Source: Natronomonas pharaonis DSM 2160
Lineage (GTDB): Archaea; Halobacteriota; Halobacteria; Halobacteriales; Haloarculaceae
Length of the DNA: 64,000 nucleotides
NCBI RefSeq assembly: GCF_000026045.1
Contig: NC_007426.1
Coordinates: 1,054,001 to 1,118,000 of the forward strand
Direction of reading: 5' to 3'
Made by a program: the position numbers and the translations under genes. How positions within the stretch are numbered: position 1 is the first letter of the stretch; the number at the start of each line of letters is the position of its first letter. The notes below the pieces were generated by a model. It was not told the origin of the DNA and ran no database searches. It was given only the letters and a program-made list of their open reading frames with translations. Shown here in pieces: positions 27,559 to 35,570 of the stretch.

Positions 27559-27634
27559 GCGACCGGCAGCATTTGCCGGGTTGTCGATAAACAATCATTA
27601 CATTAAAGACCATGCAGGATGTTCGTCGAAACAG

Positions 27635-27778
27635 ATGACCCGCGACGAGACGGCTCCGATGGTCCCGATAATGCCGGCAGACGACCGTACAGACGACACT
27701 ATCCGTGCCGACGGCGGCCGGCGGAAACGCTACGACCGCGAAGAAGTACTCGCACCGCTCGTCGCGGACCTCCGGTAA
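27635..27778 (+). CDS. Possible 47-residue small protein
   Basis: The ATG at 27635 opens 47 codons: an acidic N-terminal half, then RRKRYDREEVLAPLVADLR, which looks like a basic-to-amphipathic helix. A weak AT-rich element TTACATTAAAG at about 27598-27608 lies some 30 nt upstream. The frame can be extended to 27581. I know no family. It sits between the APH-family gene and a convergent FKBP gene. The coherent C-terminal helix and the position favour a real gene, but chance is possible. Confidence 0.4.
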   Translation: MTRDETAPMVPIMPADDRTDDTIRADGGRRKRYDREEVLAPLVADLR

Positions 27779-27796
27779 CTCCGGCTGCTTTTCCGA

Positions 27797-28267
27797 TTAG
27801 TTGACGTCGACGATTTCGACATCGAAGGTGAGCGTCTCGCCAGCCAGTTCGGGGTTGAAATCGACTCGAACGACGTCGTCGCTGACGTCGGTGACCTCAC
27901 CGTGCTGTCCGTTTTGTGCCTCCAGATACGCGCCCTCTTCGGGGAGCTGTCCGCCGAGCATCTCCTGTAGCTCCTCGGTGTCGAACGTCTGAACGCGTTC
28001 TTCGGACCACTCGCCGTACCCCTTCTCCGGCGGGATTTCCAGCGTCGTTTCCGCGCCGGCCTCAAGGCCGATAAGTCCCTCTTCCATCCCCTCGATGACT
28101 TCCTGTGCGCCGACATCGACTGTCAGCGGGCTGTACTCGCGGTCCGGCTGCGCATCCGCCAGCCCTTCCTCTTCGGCAACGTCCTCGCGGGACGTATCAA
28201 AGACCGTTCCGTCGTCGAGTCGCCCGGTGTACTCCAGCGTCACCGCATCGCCAGTAGCTATCGTCAT
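27797..28267 (-). CDS. FKBP-type peptidyl-prolyl isomerase (SlyD-like)
   Basis: 156 residues from the ATG at 28267. An upstream in-frame ATG at 28312 lacks support because the FKBP core begins exactly at MTIATGDAVTLEYTGRL. The FKBP domain is split by an insert-in-flap domain, as in SlyD and archaeal FKBPs: YTGRLDDGTVFDTS, VIEGMEEGLIGL, then IPPEKGYGEWSEERVQTF. It should catalyse Xaa-Pro cis-trans isomerisation and act as a chaperone in the cytoplasm. The histidine-rich tail of bacterial SlyD is absent. Confidence 0.95.
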   Translation of the reverse strand: MTIATGDAVTLEYTGRLDDGTVFDTSREDVAEEEGLADAQPDREYSPLTVDVGAQEVIEGMEEGLIGLEAGAETTLEIPPEKGYGEWSEERVQTFDTEELQEMLGGQLPEEGAYLEAQNGQHGEVTDVSDDVVRVDFNPELAGETLTFDVEIVDVN

Positions 28268-28382
28268 ACTGTACCGAATGTCCCGACAGTGAAAAGCCAT
28301 TGTATCCCACACGACACGGCTCGGTGCCCTCTCGTCGCCGGAACCGTCGGCTTATTTTATCCGTCGGGCCGTCGGCTGGGAT

Positions 28383-30029
28383 ATGCCTCTGCCCGCCGCC
28401 GTCTGGTATCCGGTGCTCGCGGCCGCGCTTGCTGTCTCTCTCGCCGCCGTCTACTATCTTTCACAGCCAGCCGGCCGGTGGGGCCAACTCGTCCGCAAGC
28501 GGCTGCTCTTGGGGCTGCCGTGGGGGACGCTGCTGGCCGTCGGTGGCGTCCTCGCGTTCTATCTGCTCGCACAGGACGGCCTCGCGAATCCGAACGCCCC
28601 CGTTCAGATTCCGTTCCGCGCCTACGGATACACCTACCCGCTCGGCGTGCTGACTGCCGGCTTCGCACACGCGAGCCTCGGCCATCTGGTCGGTAATCTC
28701 ATCGGCACGCTCGTTTTCGGCTCGCTCGCCGAATACGCGTGGAGCCATTTTCCGACTGAGCGTGGCTCGACATCGTTTTCATCGCTCCGGATGAATCCTT
28801 TCGCGAGAATCGCTGCGTTCGCGGCCGCCGTCTTTGCGTTCGGCATCGTCTCGGCGGCGTTCGGGCTTGGACCGGTCATCGGCTTTTCCGGGGTCGTCTT
28901 TGCCTTCGTCGGTTTCGCTCTCGTCCGGTTTCCGCTCGCGACCGCCGTTGCCACCCTGACGACCGGTGTCGTCTCACAGCTCTACAACGCCGTCCGTTCG
29001 CCGGAGAGCGTCCACGTCGCAAGCGAAACGTTTTCCCAGCCGTGGTGGGCCGGTATCTCGCTGCAGGGACACTTACTTGGCCTGCTTGCAGGTGCCGTCT
29101 TCGGAGCGGCCCTGCTGTATCGCCGTGGCGTGCGGCCGAACCCGACCCACATCTGGCTTGCCGCCCTCGTCTTTGCGGTCGACCGCGGACTCTGGGCGGT
29201 GTATCTCCCGGAGGGTCCGGAGACGTTCCGGCTTTTCCGCGCGCTCGGACTGGCTGCCGTGTTCTGTATCGCCGCCCTCGTTGCCGGGGCGGCGGTTGCG
29301 ACCCCTCGTGACCTACTCTCCCGCATCGACCTGTCTCGACGTGAGGCGGCCTACGGACTGTTGATAGCCGCCTTGCTGGCCGTCGCCCTCGTCGCCGTCC
29401 CGCTGAATCTCTACACGATTGACGACCCCGATGCGGGACTCGACGCCGACAGCGGAATCGAAGTCGAAGACTACACGGTCTATTACGCAGAGGACGTCGA
29501 AAACCAGTTCGTGCCGGCGATACCGGTTCCGGGCGACGGGAACGTGACCGCCGACCGCATCGAGGCCAGCGGCATCATCATCGTCTCCGCGGAGCGGGAT
29601 ATCTGGTGGCAGGAGGTCTCGAAAAGCCGTCTCGCATCCAACGGTGAGGCCACGCTCCGGCTCGGGAGCCTGACGTGGAACGAGGATGTCCACGTTACCC
29701 GACCGACGTGGCGGGTTGCCGGCACCGAATCCAGCTACCTCGTCGAAGCACAGGCGGAGACGGCCGACGAGCGGTCGGTGCTGTTCCAGTCGCCGCCGGC
29801 ACAGGCCGACGCCCGGCTTGACGGCCGGAACGTCTCTGTCGCACCGGCCGACAGCGGCTTCGAACTTCGGGTCACACGCGACAATGAGACGCTCGGAACG
29901 GCTGCCGTGCCGGCCGACGGCGAATCGGTGACTGCCGGCGGCGTACAGTTCGAGCGCGACGACCGGTCGCTGTTCGCCGAGCGCGGCGACACGCGGCTCC
30001 GAATCGCACAGCGGGCCGACCGCTCCTAG
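28383..30029 (+). CDS. Rhomboid-family intramembrane protease with extracellular C-terminal domain
   Basis: 548 residues. About eight predicted membrane helices lie in residues 1-345. The rhomboid core shows HLVGN (H101, N105), the nucleophile S169 in GFSG and the general base H230 in LQGHLLGLLAG, a Ser-His dyad within membrane helices. After the last helix, residues 350-548 form a beta-rich acidic domain, probably extracellular, with no family I recognise. A TATA box CTTATTTTATC at about 28350 fits a leaderless start at 28383. Substrates are unknown. Confidence 0.9.
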   Translation: MPLPAAVWYPVLAAALAVSLAAVYYLSQPAGRWGQLVRKRLLLGLPWGTLLAVGGVLAFYLLAQDGLANPNAPVQIPFRAYGYTYPLGVLTAGFAHASLGHLVGNLIGTLVFGSLAEYAWSHFPTERGSTSFSSLRMNPFARIAAFAAAVFAFGIVSAAFGLGPVIGFSGVVFAFVGFALVRFPLATAVATLTTGVVSQLYNAVRSPESVHVASETFSQPWWAGISLQGHLLGLLAGAVFGAALLYRRGVRPNPTHIWLAALVFAVDRGLWAVYLPEGPETFRLFRALGLAAVFCIAALVAGAAVATPRDLLSRIDLSRREAAYGLLIAALLAVALVAVPLNLYTIDDPDAGLDADSGIEVEDYTVYYAEDVENQFVPAIPVPGDGNVTADRIEASGIIIVSAERDIWWQEVSKSRLASNGEATLRLGSLTWNEDVHVTRPTWRVAGTESSYLVEAQAETADERSVLFQSPPAQADARLDGRNVSVAPADSGFELRVTRDNETLGTAAVPADGESVTAGGVQFERDDRSLFAERGDTRLRIAQRADRS

Positions 30030-31348
30030 GAGCCGTGTTTTTCGGTGTAATCCGACGGCTGCCTGACGTAGGTGTAGTCGACGTCGTGTTTTTCGGTGTC
30101 TTTCGCCATGTCCTCCTTGATGCGTTCGAGCACCGAAGAGGCGATTGTCCGCGTCTCGGCCGAGCAGTCCGCGTCGCGGCTCATCGACCGGAGCTTCGAT
30201 TCGAGCTTCTCGCCTTCGAACTGTCGTAGGTACGCCGCCGCCATCTCGGTCGCGGCGCGGTCGGGCGTCCGCAGCGAGTCGGCAAGCCAGCAGTGAACCT
30301 CCTCGTCGTCGAGCGTCCCGGCGATTTCGCCGAGCAGCCACACCGCGTGGCGTTTTACCGTCTGGCTTTCGCGGCTCGTGCCCTCGCCGTCGTCGGCGAC
30401 GATGTTGGACAGCAGCCGCGCCAAGTCGACGAGCTCCTCGTGGTTTCGTTCCTTGATGAGATAGTCTCTGACCGTGTCCGGTTCGACGGGGCGCGAGGAC
30501 GTATACAGGAGAATGAGCGACACCATCGCCCGCCGTCGGACGGTTTCGGAGCGGTCATCGAGCGCTCCGACGAGCACGACCGCCGATTGCCGTCGGTCGA
30601 GCCGGTGGAGCTGTTCGACGGTGAGCCGCCGGAGCCGGTTCTCCGTTGCCTGCGCGAGCGGCAACATTGCTTCTAGTGCCTCTTCGGTCCCGATATTTGC
30701 GAGAGCCGTCGCCGCCGCCCGTCGGACCATCGGGTCGTCCGTCTCAAGCGCTTGCCGGACCGGCTCGACAGCAGCCGCGTCGCCAACGTTCCCGTAGGCT
30801 TCGAGTGCTCGCGCCTGAACGCGTCTGTCGGAGTCGGTGAAGGCGGCTTCGAGTTCGTCGGCGACCCGCTCGTCGGCGCGTGTCGCCATCGCTGCGGCGG
30901 CGACCAACCGGAACTGGGGGACGTCCGAGCCGAGCCAGCGCCGGAAGAACGCCCCCGGCGTTTCGGAACCGCGGGTCCGGACGGCCTCTGCCAGCCGGGT
31001 CGCGAGCCGGTCGATGTGCTCGCTCCCGTACCGGTAGAGCGCATCGATGGCCTCCCCGCGCACCTCTTCGCTGTCGTCTCGGAGGACCGCTCCCATCAAC
31101 TCGTCGAGTGCCTGCTCGACTTCGTCGCCGTCCGACGATGTCGAGATGCGGCCGAGCGCGTTCGCCGCCGCTTGTCTAACTGTGGGCGTGTCGCCACCCC
31201 GTAACAGCCGACATAGCTCCGGGATGTCGCTGCTGTCGACAGGCGGTTCGAGCACCGAGTACGCGAGCCCGTCATCGTCGGCAGAAAACGTCGAGTCTTC
31301 GAGTCTATCCAGCCACGTTCCGTCCGCGTCAGTATCCTCTGAGGTCAT
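30026..31348 (-). CDS. HEAT/PBS-repeat protein
   Basis: 440 residues from the ATG at 31348. The upstream frame to 31498 is rejected because the added sequence is arginine-rich and crosses the divergent promoter. About ten helical repeats of 30-40 residues contain motifs such as VRQAAANALGRIS, VQARALEAYGNVGD, VRRAAATALANIG and VKRHAVWLLGEIAG. No lyase active site of phycobilin (CpcE) proteins is expected in an archaeon. The repeats suggest a protein-binding scaffold. The C-terminal tail is polar. It is divergent from a zinc-finger gene at 31551 and overlaps the rhomboid stop by 4 bp. Confidence 0.85.
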   Translation of the reverse strand: MTSEDTDADGTWLDRLEDSTFSADDDGLAYSVLEPPVDSSDIPELCRLLRGGDTPTVRQAAANALGRISTSSDGDEVEQALDELMGAVLRDDSEEVRGEAIDALYRYGSEHIDRLATRLAEAVRTRGSETPGAFFRRWLGSDVPQFRLVAAAAMATRADERVADELEAAFTDSDRRVQARALEAYGNVGDAAAVEPVRQALETDDPMVRRAAATALANIGTEEALEAMLPLAQATENRLRRLTVEQLHRLDRRQSAVVLVGALDDRSETVRRRAMVSLILLYTSSRPVEPDTVRDYLIKERNHEELVDLARLLSNIVADDGEGTSRESQTVKRHAVWLLGEIAGTLDDEEVHCWLADSLRTPDRAATEMAAAYLRQFEGEKLESKLRSMSRDADCSAETRTIASSVLERIKEDMAKDTEKHDVDYTYVRQPSDYTEKHGS

Positions 31349-31527
31349 TCGGAGCGCTCCCCGGTCGCACTGGCCGTCGTCCGCGACCGCTCCCGTATCG
31401 GCGTCTGCACCCGCGAGCGTACGACGGACCGGACAATCAAGGTTACGCCGTTGTGGGGCCACTGGCGGCTGTCGTTTGCCTTTCGGCCGCCGAAACAATC
31501 GGAGCGATTAAACGACAGAGCGGAGAC

Positions 31528-31545
31528 GGGTCCACAAGGGTCCAC
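31528..31545 (+). repeat. Tandem GGGTCCAC repeats at the start of the zinc-finger gene transcript
   Basis: GGGTCCAC occurs at 31528-31535 and 31538-31545, ten bp apart, about one helical turn. A TATA-like GCGATTAAACG at about 31504-31514 predicts a start site near 31536, so the repeats straddle it, just before the ATG at 31551. A dimeric regulator bound there would block initiation. Confidence 0.4.
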
Positions 31546-31550
31546 TAAGG

Positions 31551-32375
31551 ATGGTATATCGATGGGACTGCCGCCACTGTGCGTTCTCGGCCTGGTCGAA
31601 CAGCGACGAACGGCTGCGGAAGAACGCCGGTGCGCACCTGTTCGACCACCACTCGTCGAAGCTTTCGAAGGCCGACTTCAGAGTCGCCTGGGACTGTCCG
31701 TACTGTGATGCGGGCGAGACTGCCCACGACAAGGGCGCCGCCGCACAGGCGTTCAAAGACCATCTCGACTGGCACGCCGGAAACAGCATCGAGTCGAACG
31801 CCCACCTTGCCGACGAGGTCGAAAACAGCGGCAACGTCCTCGTACAGACAGCCGCCGACAGCGCCGCAGCAGACAGTGCTCGCCTGCAGTTTACCGCACG
31901 TAGCGACCTGTCGATAATCGTCACCAAGAGCCCGAAAGAGCGGCTCCGGCTGCTTCACGACCGATTCAACGGCTGGCCCGACCGGACCGTCGTCATGACC
32001 ACCAAGCGCCGCCCGCTTGCCGGGGCGTTTGATATCGATCTCTCGGATGCCCCTGTCGAAGTCGTCGAACTCGACCGCCGACTCGGACCGAGCCAACTCG
32101 GTGAGACGATCTCCCGCGTCATCGACGCCCACCACACCCCCGACCAGCGCCTCGCCGTCGGGTTCGACATCCTCTATGACATCGTTAGCTCCTTCGACCT
32201 CCAGACGACGCACGATTTCGTCAGTATGCTCTCTTCGCGGCTCTCGGAGGCCGACGCCCTCTGGCATATTTACGCGGAGCCGCGGCCGCAGCTTTCGACC
32301 GCACTGAACGTTCTCGAAGAGTACATCGACCTGACCGTCGAGACGGAGTCGGGCGTCTTCGTCGTCAACGGCTGA
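31551..32375 (+). CDS. Zinc-finger plus HTR-like (DUF7504-type) protein
   Basis: 274 residues. The first 80 residues hold two C2H2-like modules: CRHCAFSAW with a late HLFDHH, and CPYCDAGETAH with a late HLDWH. Residues about 95-274 form an alpha/beta domain like the haloarchaeal HTR-like proteins, a RecA/KaiC-shaped fold without a visible Walker A motif (SDLSIIVTKSPKERLRLL start, VVELDRRLGPSQLGE, AVGFDILYDIVSSFD). The family label is from memory. It may be a signalling or DNA-associated protein. It is divergent from the HEAT-repeat gene. Confidence 0.75.
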   Translation: MVYRWDCRHCAFSAWSNSDERLRKNAGAHLFDHHSSKLSKADFRVAWDCPYCDAGETAHDKGAAAQAFKDHLDWHAGNSIESNAHLADEVENSGNVLVQTAADSAAADSARLQFTARSDLSIIVTKSPKERLRLLHDRFNGWPDRTVVMTTKRRPLAGAFDIDLSDAPVEVVELDRRLGPSQLGETISRVIDAHHTPDQRLAVGFDILYDIVSSFDLQTTHDFVSMLSSRLSEADALWHIYAEPRPQLSTALNVLEEYIDLTVETESGVFVVNG

Positions 32376-32411
32376 TGCCGCTGGGTCGGGTGGCTCCTGA
32401 CGCGGACGCGG

Positions 32412-33050
32412 TCACCACTCGATACGGAACACTTCGGTGTCGATAGTGCTAGACTGCTCGGTGTGGTGGTCGAACTGCCGAGGGATATCGAACTCCGCGG
32501 CGAAGGCGTGGGTCACCTCGCCAGCGTTGTCGTCGGCGAACGCCTCGACGAACGACTCGCTGCCGGCGTTGTGGACGGAGTAGGAGACAGCGGCGACATC
32601 GGCTGCCGTCTCCAAGAACGCGCGGTCTGCCCCCTCGTTTCCGGACTGTGCGCCGAACGGCGGGTTCATCAGCACCGTGGTTGGGTCCGGCGGCGAGACG
32701 GGCAGTTGGGTCGCATCGGCGCGAAGCCACGCCACGTCGGTCATCGCACCGACGCGTTGCTCGTTTTCCAGCGCGGTCGAAAGCGGGTCGGCGTCGATAT
32801 CGACGCCGACGACGCGCTCCGGCCCCCGGAGGGCGGCACCGAGGGCCAACATGCCGGTTCCACAGCCCAAATCGAGCACCGTCCGGTCCACGATGTCGCC
32901 TTGTAGGTCCGCGACGTGGACGATATGCGCCGCCAGGTCCGGCGGCGTGTGGTACTGCTCGAGCGGAGCAGTCGGGTCCTCAAACCCGGCCACGACCGCC
33001 AGTTCCTGTGCCAGCCGTCGCCGTGTCGCCCCCGTGTTCCCGTCGGTCAT
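32412..33050 (-). CDS. METTL5-like class I SAM-dependent methyltransferase
   Basis: 212 residues from the ATG at 33050. The frame extends to 33248 but would overlap the divergent gene. SAM motif VLDLGCGTGMLALGAAL, then DIDADPL and the N6-adenine-type catalytic motif MNPPFGAQSGNEGAD. Small archaeal proteins of this type are homologues of METTL5, which methylates an adenine in small-subunit rRNA. YSVHNAGSESFVE and a late HTEQSSTIDTEVFRIEW are typical. The target is probably rRNA, by inference. Confidence 0.92.
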   Translation of the reverse strand: MTDGNTGATRRRLAQELAVVAGFEDPTAPLEQYHTPPDLAAHIVHVADLQGDIVDRTVLDLGCGTGMLALGAALRGPERVVGVDIDADPLSTALENEQRVGAMTDVAWLRADATQLPVSPPDPTTVLMNPPFGAQSGNEGADRAFLETAADVAAVSYSVHNAGSESFVEAFADDNAGEVTHAFAAEFDIPRQFDHHTEQSSTIDTEVFRIEW

Positions 33051-33177
33051 CGGTCGGAAATACTTGCCAGATATCCATATAGCTTTGTGTATTTCTGATA
33101 GTAATTCACCGGTCTGGAGGCGGCGCTGGCGAACCGGTCCCGCCACGTTCAATAGCCGCCCCCACAACCGGGGAAGT

Positions 33178-34344
33178 ATGACACGTTCCGTGTGGCTCAA
33201 AGCCGACGATGCAGTCGGCGACTGGGAGGCGCGCAAGCGCCGTATCACCGCCGGGCTTGAGGCCGGCGTTGACTGGGTACTCGTCGACGAACGCGATGTC
33301 AGCCGCGTCCGCGAACTCGGACAGGTGAACGTCGCCGCCTTCGCCGGCGATGATGTTCATGTGATGGACGCCGAGGAACAGCCGGATGCCGAGCCGGACG
33401 CCGTCATCGTCGGCAAGGAGGGAGAAGGCGATGGGACTGTCGACCTCCCCTCCGACTTCTCCGGGTCCGCCGACCTGACGACGCTCCGCCGGGCCGAGGC
33501 CCCGGCCGGCGCGTACGTCCGGATTCTGGACCAAGATTACGAGTCCTTCGCCGAAACCGCTGCCGTGGATGCCGACTACACGATTGTTATCGGCGACGAC
33601 TGGCAGATTATTCCGTTGGAGAACCTCATCGCTCGCATCGGCGACGAGACCGACCTCATCGCTGGCGTCCAGACCGCCGAAGAAGCCGAAACCGCCTTCG
33701 AAACGCTTGAGCTGGGTGCCGACGCCGTTCTGCTCGACACCGACAACCCCGATGAGATTCGGGCGACCGTCGAAGCCCGCGATGCGACCGAACGCGAGAC
33801 ACTCGACCTTCAGCGGGCGACCGTCACTGAAATCGAAGAAACCGGCTCCGCAGACCGTGTCTGTGTTGATACCGCCTCGATGCTCGAACACGACGAGGGG
33901 ATGCTCGTCGGCTCGATGAGCCGCGGACTGTTCTTCGTCCATGCGGAAACGGCGGATTCACCGTACGTCGCCAGCCGCCCGTTCCGCGTCAACGCCGGGG
34001 CCGTCCACGCGTACGTCCGGACGCCCGACGGCGGCACGAAATACCTCGCGGAACTTTCCTCCGGAGACGAGGTCCAAGTCGTCGACACCGACGGCAACAC
34101 CCGCGAGGCCATCGTCGGCCGCGCCAAGATAGAGAAACGGCCGATGTTCCGCATCGAAGCCGAACTGGAAAACGGCGACCGCATCGAGACCCTGCTGCAG
34201 AACGCCGAGACCATCAAGGTCGCTACCGACGAGGGTCGCCGGTCGGTAACTGAACTTGAAGCCGGTGACGAGCTCCTGATTTATTACGAAGACGTGGCTC
34301 GCCACTTCGGCGAAGCCGTCGAAGAGTCGATTATCGAAAAGTAG
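33178..34344 (+). CDS. 3-dehydroquinate synthase II
   Basis: 388 residues from the ATG at 33178, the usual size. An archaeal enzyme that makes 3-dehydroquinate from 2-amino-3,7-dideoxy-D-threo-hept-6-ulosonate with NAD+, replacing classical AroB. Typical features are MTRSVWLKADD at the start, the middle segment VCVDTASMLEHDEGMLVGS, NAGAVHAYVRTPDGGTKYLAEL and the C-terminal GDELLIYYEDVARHFG. Frames opening upstream at 32677 overlap the methyltransferase and are rejected. Its stop abuts that of the convergent aroD with no gap. Confidence 0.96.
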   Translation: MTRSVWLKADDAVGDWEARKRRITAGLEAGVDWVLVDERDVSRVRELGQVNVAAFAGDDVHVMDAEEQPDAEPDAVIVGKEGEGDGTVDLPSDFSGSADLTTLRRAEAPAGAYVRILDQDYESFAETAAVDADYTIVIGDDWQIIPLENLIARIGDETDLIAGVQTAEEAETAFETLELGADAVLLDTDNPDEIRATVEARDATERETLDLQRATVTEIEETGSADRVCVDTASMLEHDEGMLVGSMSRGLFFVHAETADSPYVASRPFRVNAGAVHAYVRTPDGGTKYLAELSSGDEVQVVDTDGNTREAIVGRAKIEKRPMFRIEAELENGDRIETLLQNAETIKVATDEGRRSVTELEAGDELLIYYEDVARHFGEAVEESIIEK

Positions 34345-35022
34345 CTACGCGAGCGACGACACGAGTTCCCGAAGCGTCGCGAGGTCGTACTGCCCGGGGG
34401 CGGTCGCCTCAGCGGGGTCGACCGGCGCGTAGCCGATTTGTGACCCGTACACCGGCGCGACCGCGCGGGTGTGGCTCCCGGCTTCTCCCATCGCCATCGT
34501 TGCCACCGTCGTCCCCTTTTGTGTCGCCTCGTGGGTCGCTGCCAAGACATCGAGCGCGTCGCTTCTGTCCGTCGCTGTCACGGCGAGCTTTGCGACATCC
34601 CCGTATGTGCCGGCTCGCTCTAGCAGGTCGACAAGCGTCGACCGTGCCGGCGTCGCCTCGAAATCGTGCGTCGAGACGACGACCGAGGCGTCGTTGCCGT
34701 GGGCGTGGTCAGCCAACGACCGTGCTGCAGCGTTGTCTTCGAGCGCCGCCAGTTCGATGTCAACTGCGCCCACGGCGTCGTGTTCGACGGCGGCTTCCAG
34801 TGCCGGGAGTCGGCCCTCGTCGTCTGCCTCGCCGCCCTCCCACGTCGGCCGGTTTGTCACCAAGAGGGGCAGTTCGCCGTCGTAGCTGCCGAGCGCCGAG
34901 CGGGGCTCCGCCGCGAGGTCCATCCGGAACTCCACACAGTCGGCGTGCTCGCGGGCTGCCGGCTCGTCACCGAGGTCAGCCGTCGCGGCCGCGAGGGTGA
35001 ACGTCTCGAAAGGAATCGCCAT
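34345..35022 (-). CDS. aroD: 3-dehydroquinate dehydratase, type I
   Basis: 225 residues. Converts 3-dehydroquinate to 3-dehydroshikimate by a Schiff-base mechanism. The catalytic His is in VVVSTHDFEATP, the Schiff-base Lys in DVAKLAVTA, and GEAGSHTRAVAPVYGSQIGYAP is the C-terminal substrate-binding region. It acts directly after the dehydroquinate synthase encoded opposite. The stop codons of the two genes abut (TAGCTA), so the pair is convergent with zero spacing. The ATG at 35022 is the first in the frame. Confidence 0.95.
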   Translation of the reverse strand: MAIPFETFTLAAATADLGDEPAAREHADCVEFRMDLAAEPRSALGSYDGELPLLVTNRPTWEGGEADDEGRLPALEAAVEHDAVGAVDIELAALEDNAAARSLADHAHGNDASVVVSTHDFEATPARSTLVDLLERAGTYGDVAKLAVTATDRSDALDVLAATHEATQKGTTVATMAMGEAGSHTRAVAPVYGSQIGYAPVDPAEATAPGQYDLATLRELVSSLA

Positions 35023-35088
35023 AGCCGGGGTGTGTAGCCCACCGGTGAAAGCCTCACCGGTCGCCGCAGTCGCTGTGTCTCGGCCGAT

Positions 35089-35469
35089 TCAGGCCCGCCC
35101 GATAAACCGGGCCTGTGCGGTCGTCCGGTTGCTCCCGTAATCAGTAACCTGTACCCGTATCGTGTCGCCGACCGAGAGCGCGCCGCTGCCGCCGGGGTCG
35201 GGGATGTCGCGGACGAACGTCTGGAGGCCGTTGATGGTCCCGCGGACCTCCGGCGGTACGCGGTCGTATTGGGTTTCCTTCACCACCAGTTCGTAGGTTT
35301 TGCCCTTCTCGGCAGCCTCCTCCGGCGGGCGCTGCTGGGCCTCCCGGTGGGCAGCGTCTCGTTTTTTCTGCGCCGCCGTCTTCGGCGTTCTGCTTCGCCG
35401 GAACAGTCCCAAGAGCATGACGAAGACGACCAGGGCGACGACACCACCGATGACCAGCGATTGCACCAT
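35089..35469 (-). CDS. Membrane-anchored TRAM-domain protein
   Basis: 126 residues from the ATG at 35469. The frame extends to 35565, but the predicted transmembrane helix starts right after 35469 (MVQSLVIGGVVALVVFVML). A basic Lys/Arg/Glu linker (about 25-50) precedes a TRAM-like beta barrel (GKTYELVVKETQYDRV...GDTIRVQVTDYGSNRTTAQARFIG). TRAM domains bind RNA in tRNA-modifying enzymes and in small haloarchaeal proteins. The anchor suggests an RNA-binding role at the membrane, which is an inference. Function unknown. Confidence 0.85.
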   Translation of the reverse strand: MVQSLVIGGVVALVVFVMLLGLFRRSRTPKTAAQKKRDAAHREAQQRPPEEAAEKGKTYELVVKETQYDRVPPEVRGTINGLQTFVRDIPDPGGSGALSVGDTIRVQVTDYGSNRTTAQARFIGRA

Positions 35470-35570
35470 CGACCGGCCGTTCGCGGGGGGCGTTGAAATC
35501 GGTTGTGCCCGCACCGCAGGTCGGCGCGCAGACAGAAGGTTGATACGCGGCGCTGCCGGACACACGGCCG

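Noticed and set aside
26539-27594. 351-aa ORF opposite the APH-family gene
   Set aside because: It is a shadow in a GC-rich genome. The forward strand carries clear kinase motifs.
32677-33177. Long upstream extension of the dehydroquinate synthase frame
   Set aside because: It runs antisense through the methyltransferase gene. The family starts at MTRSVWLK.
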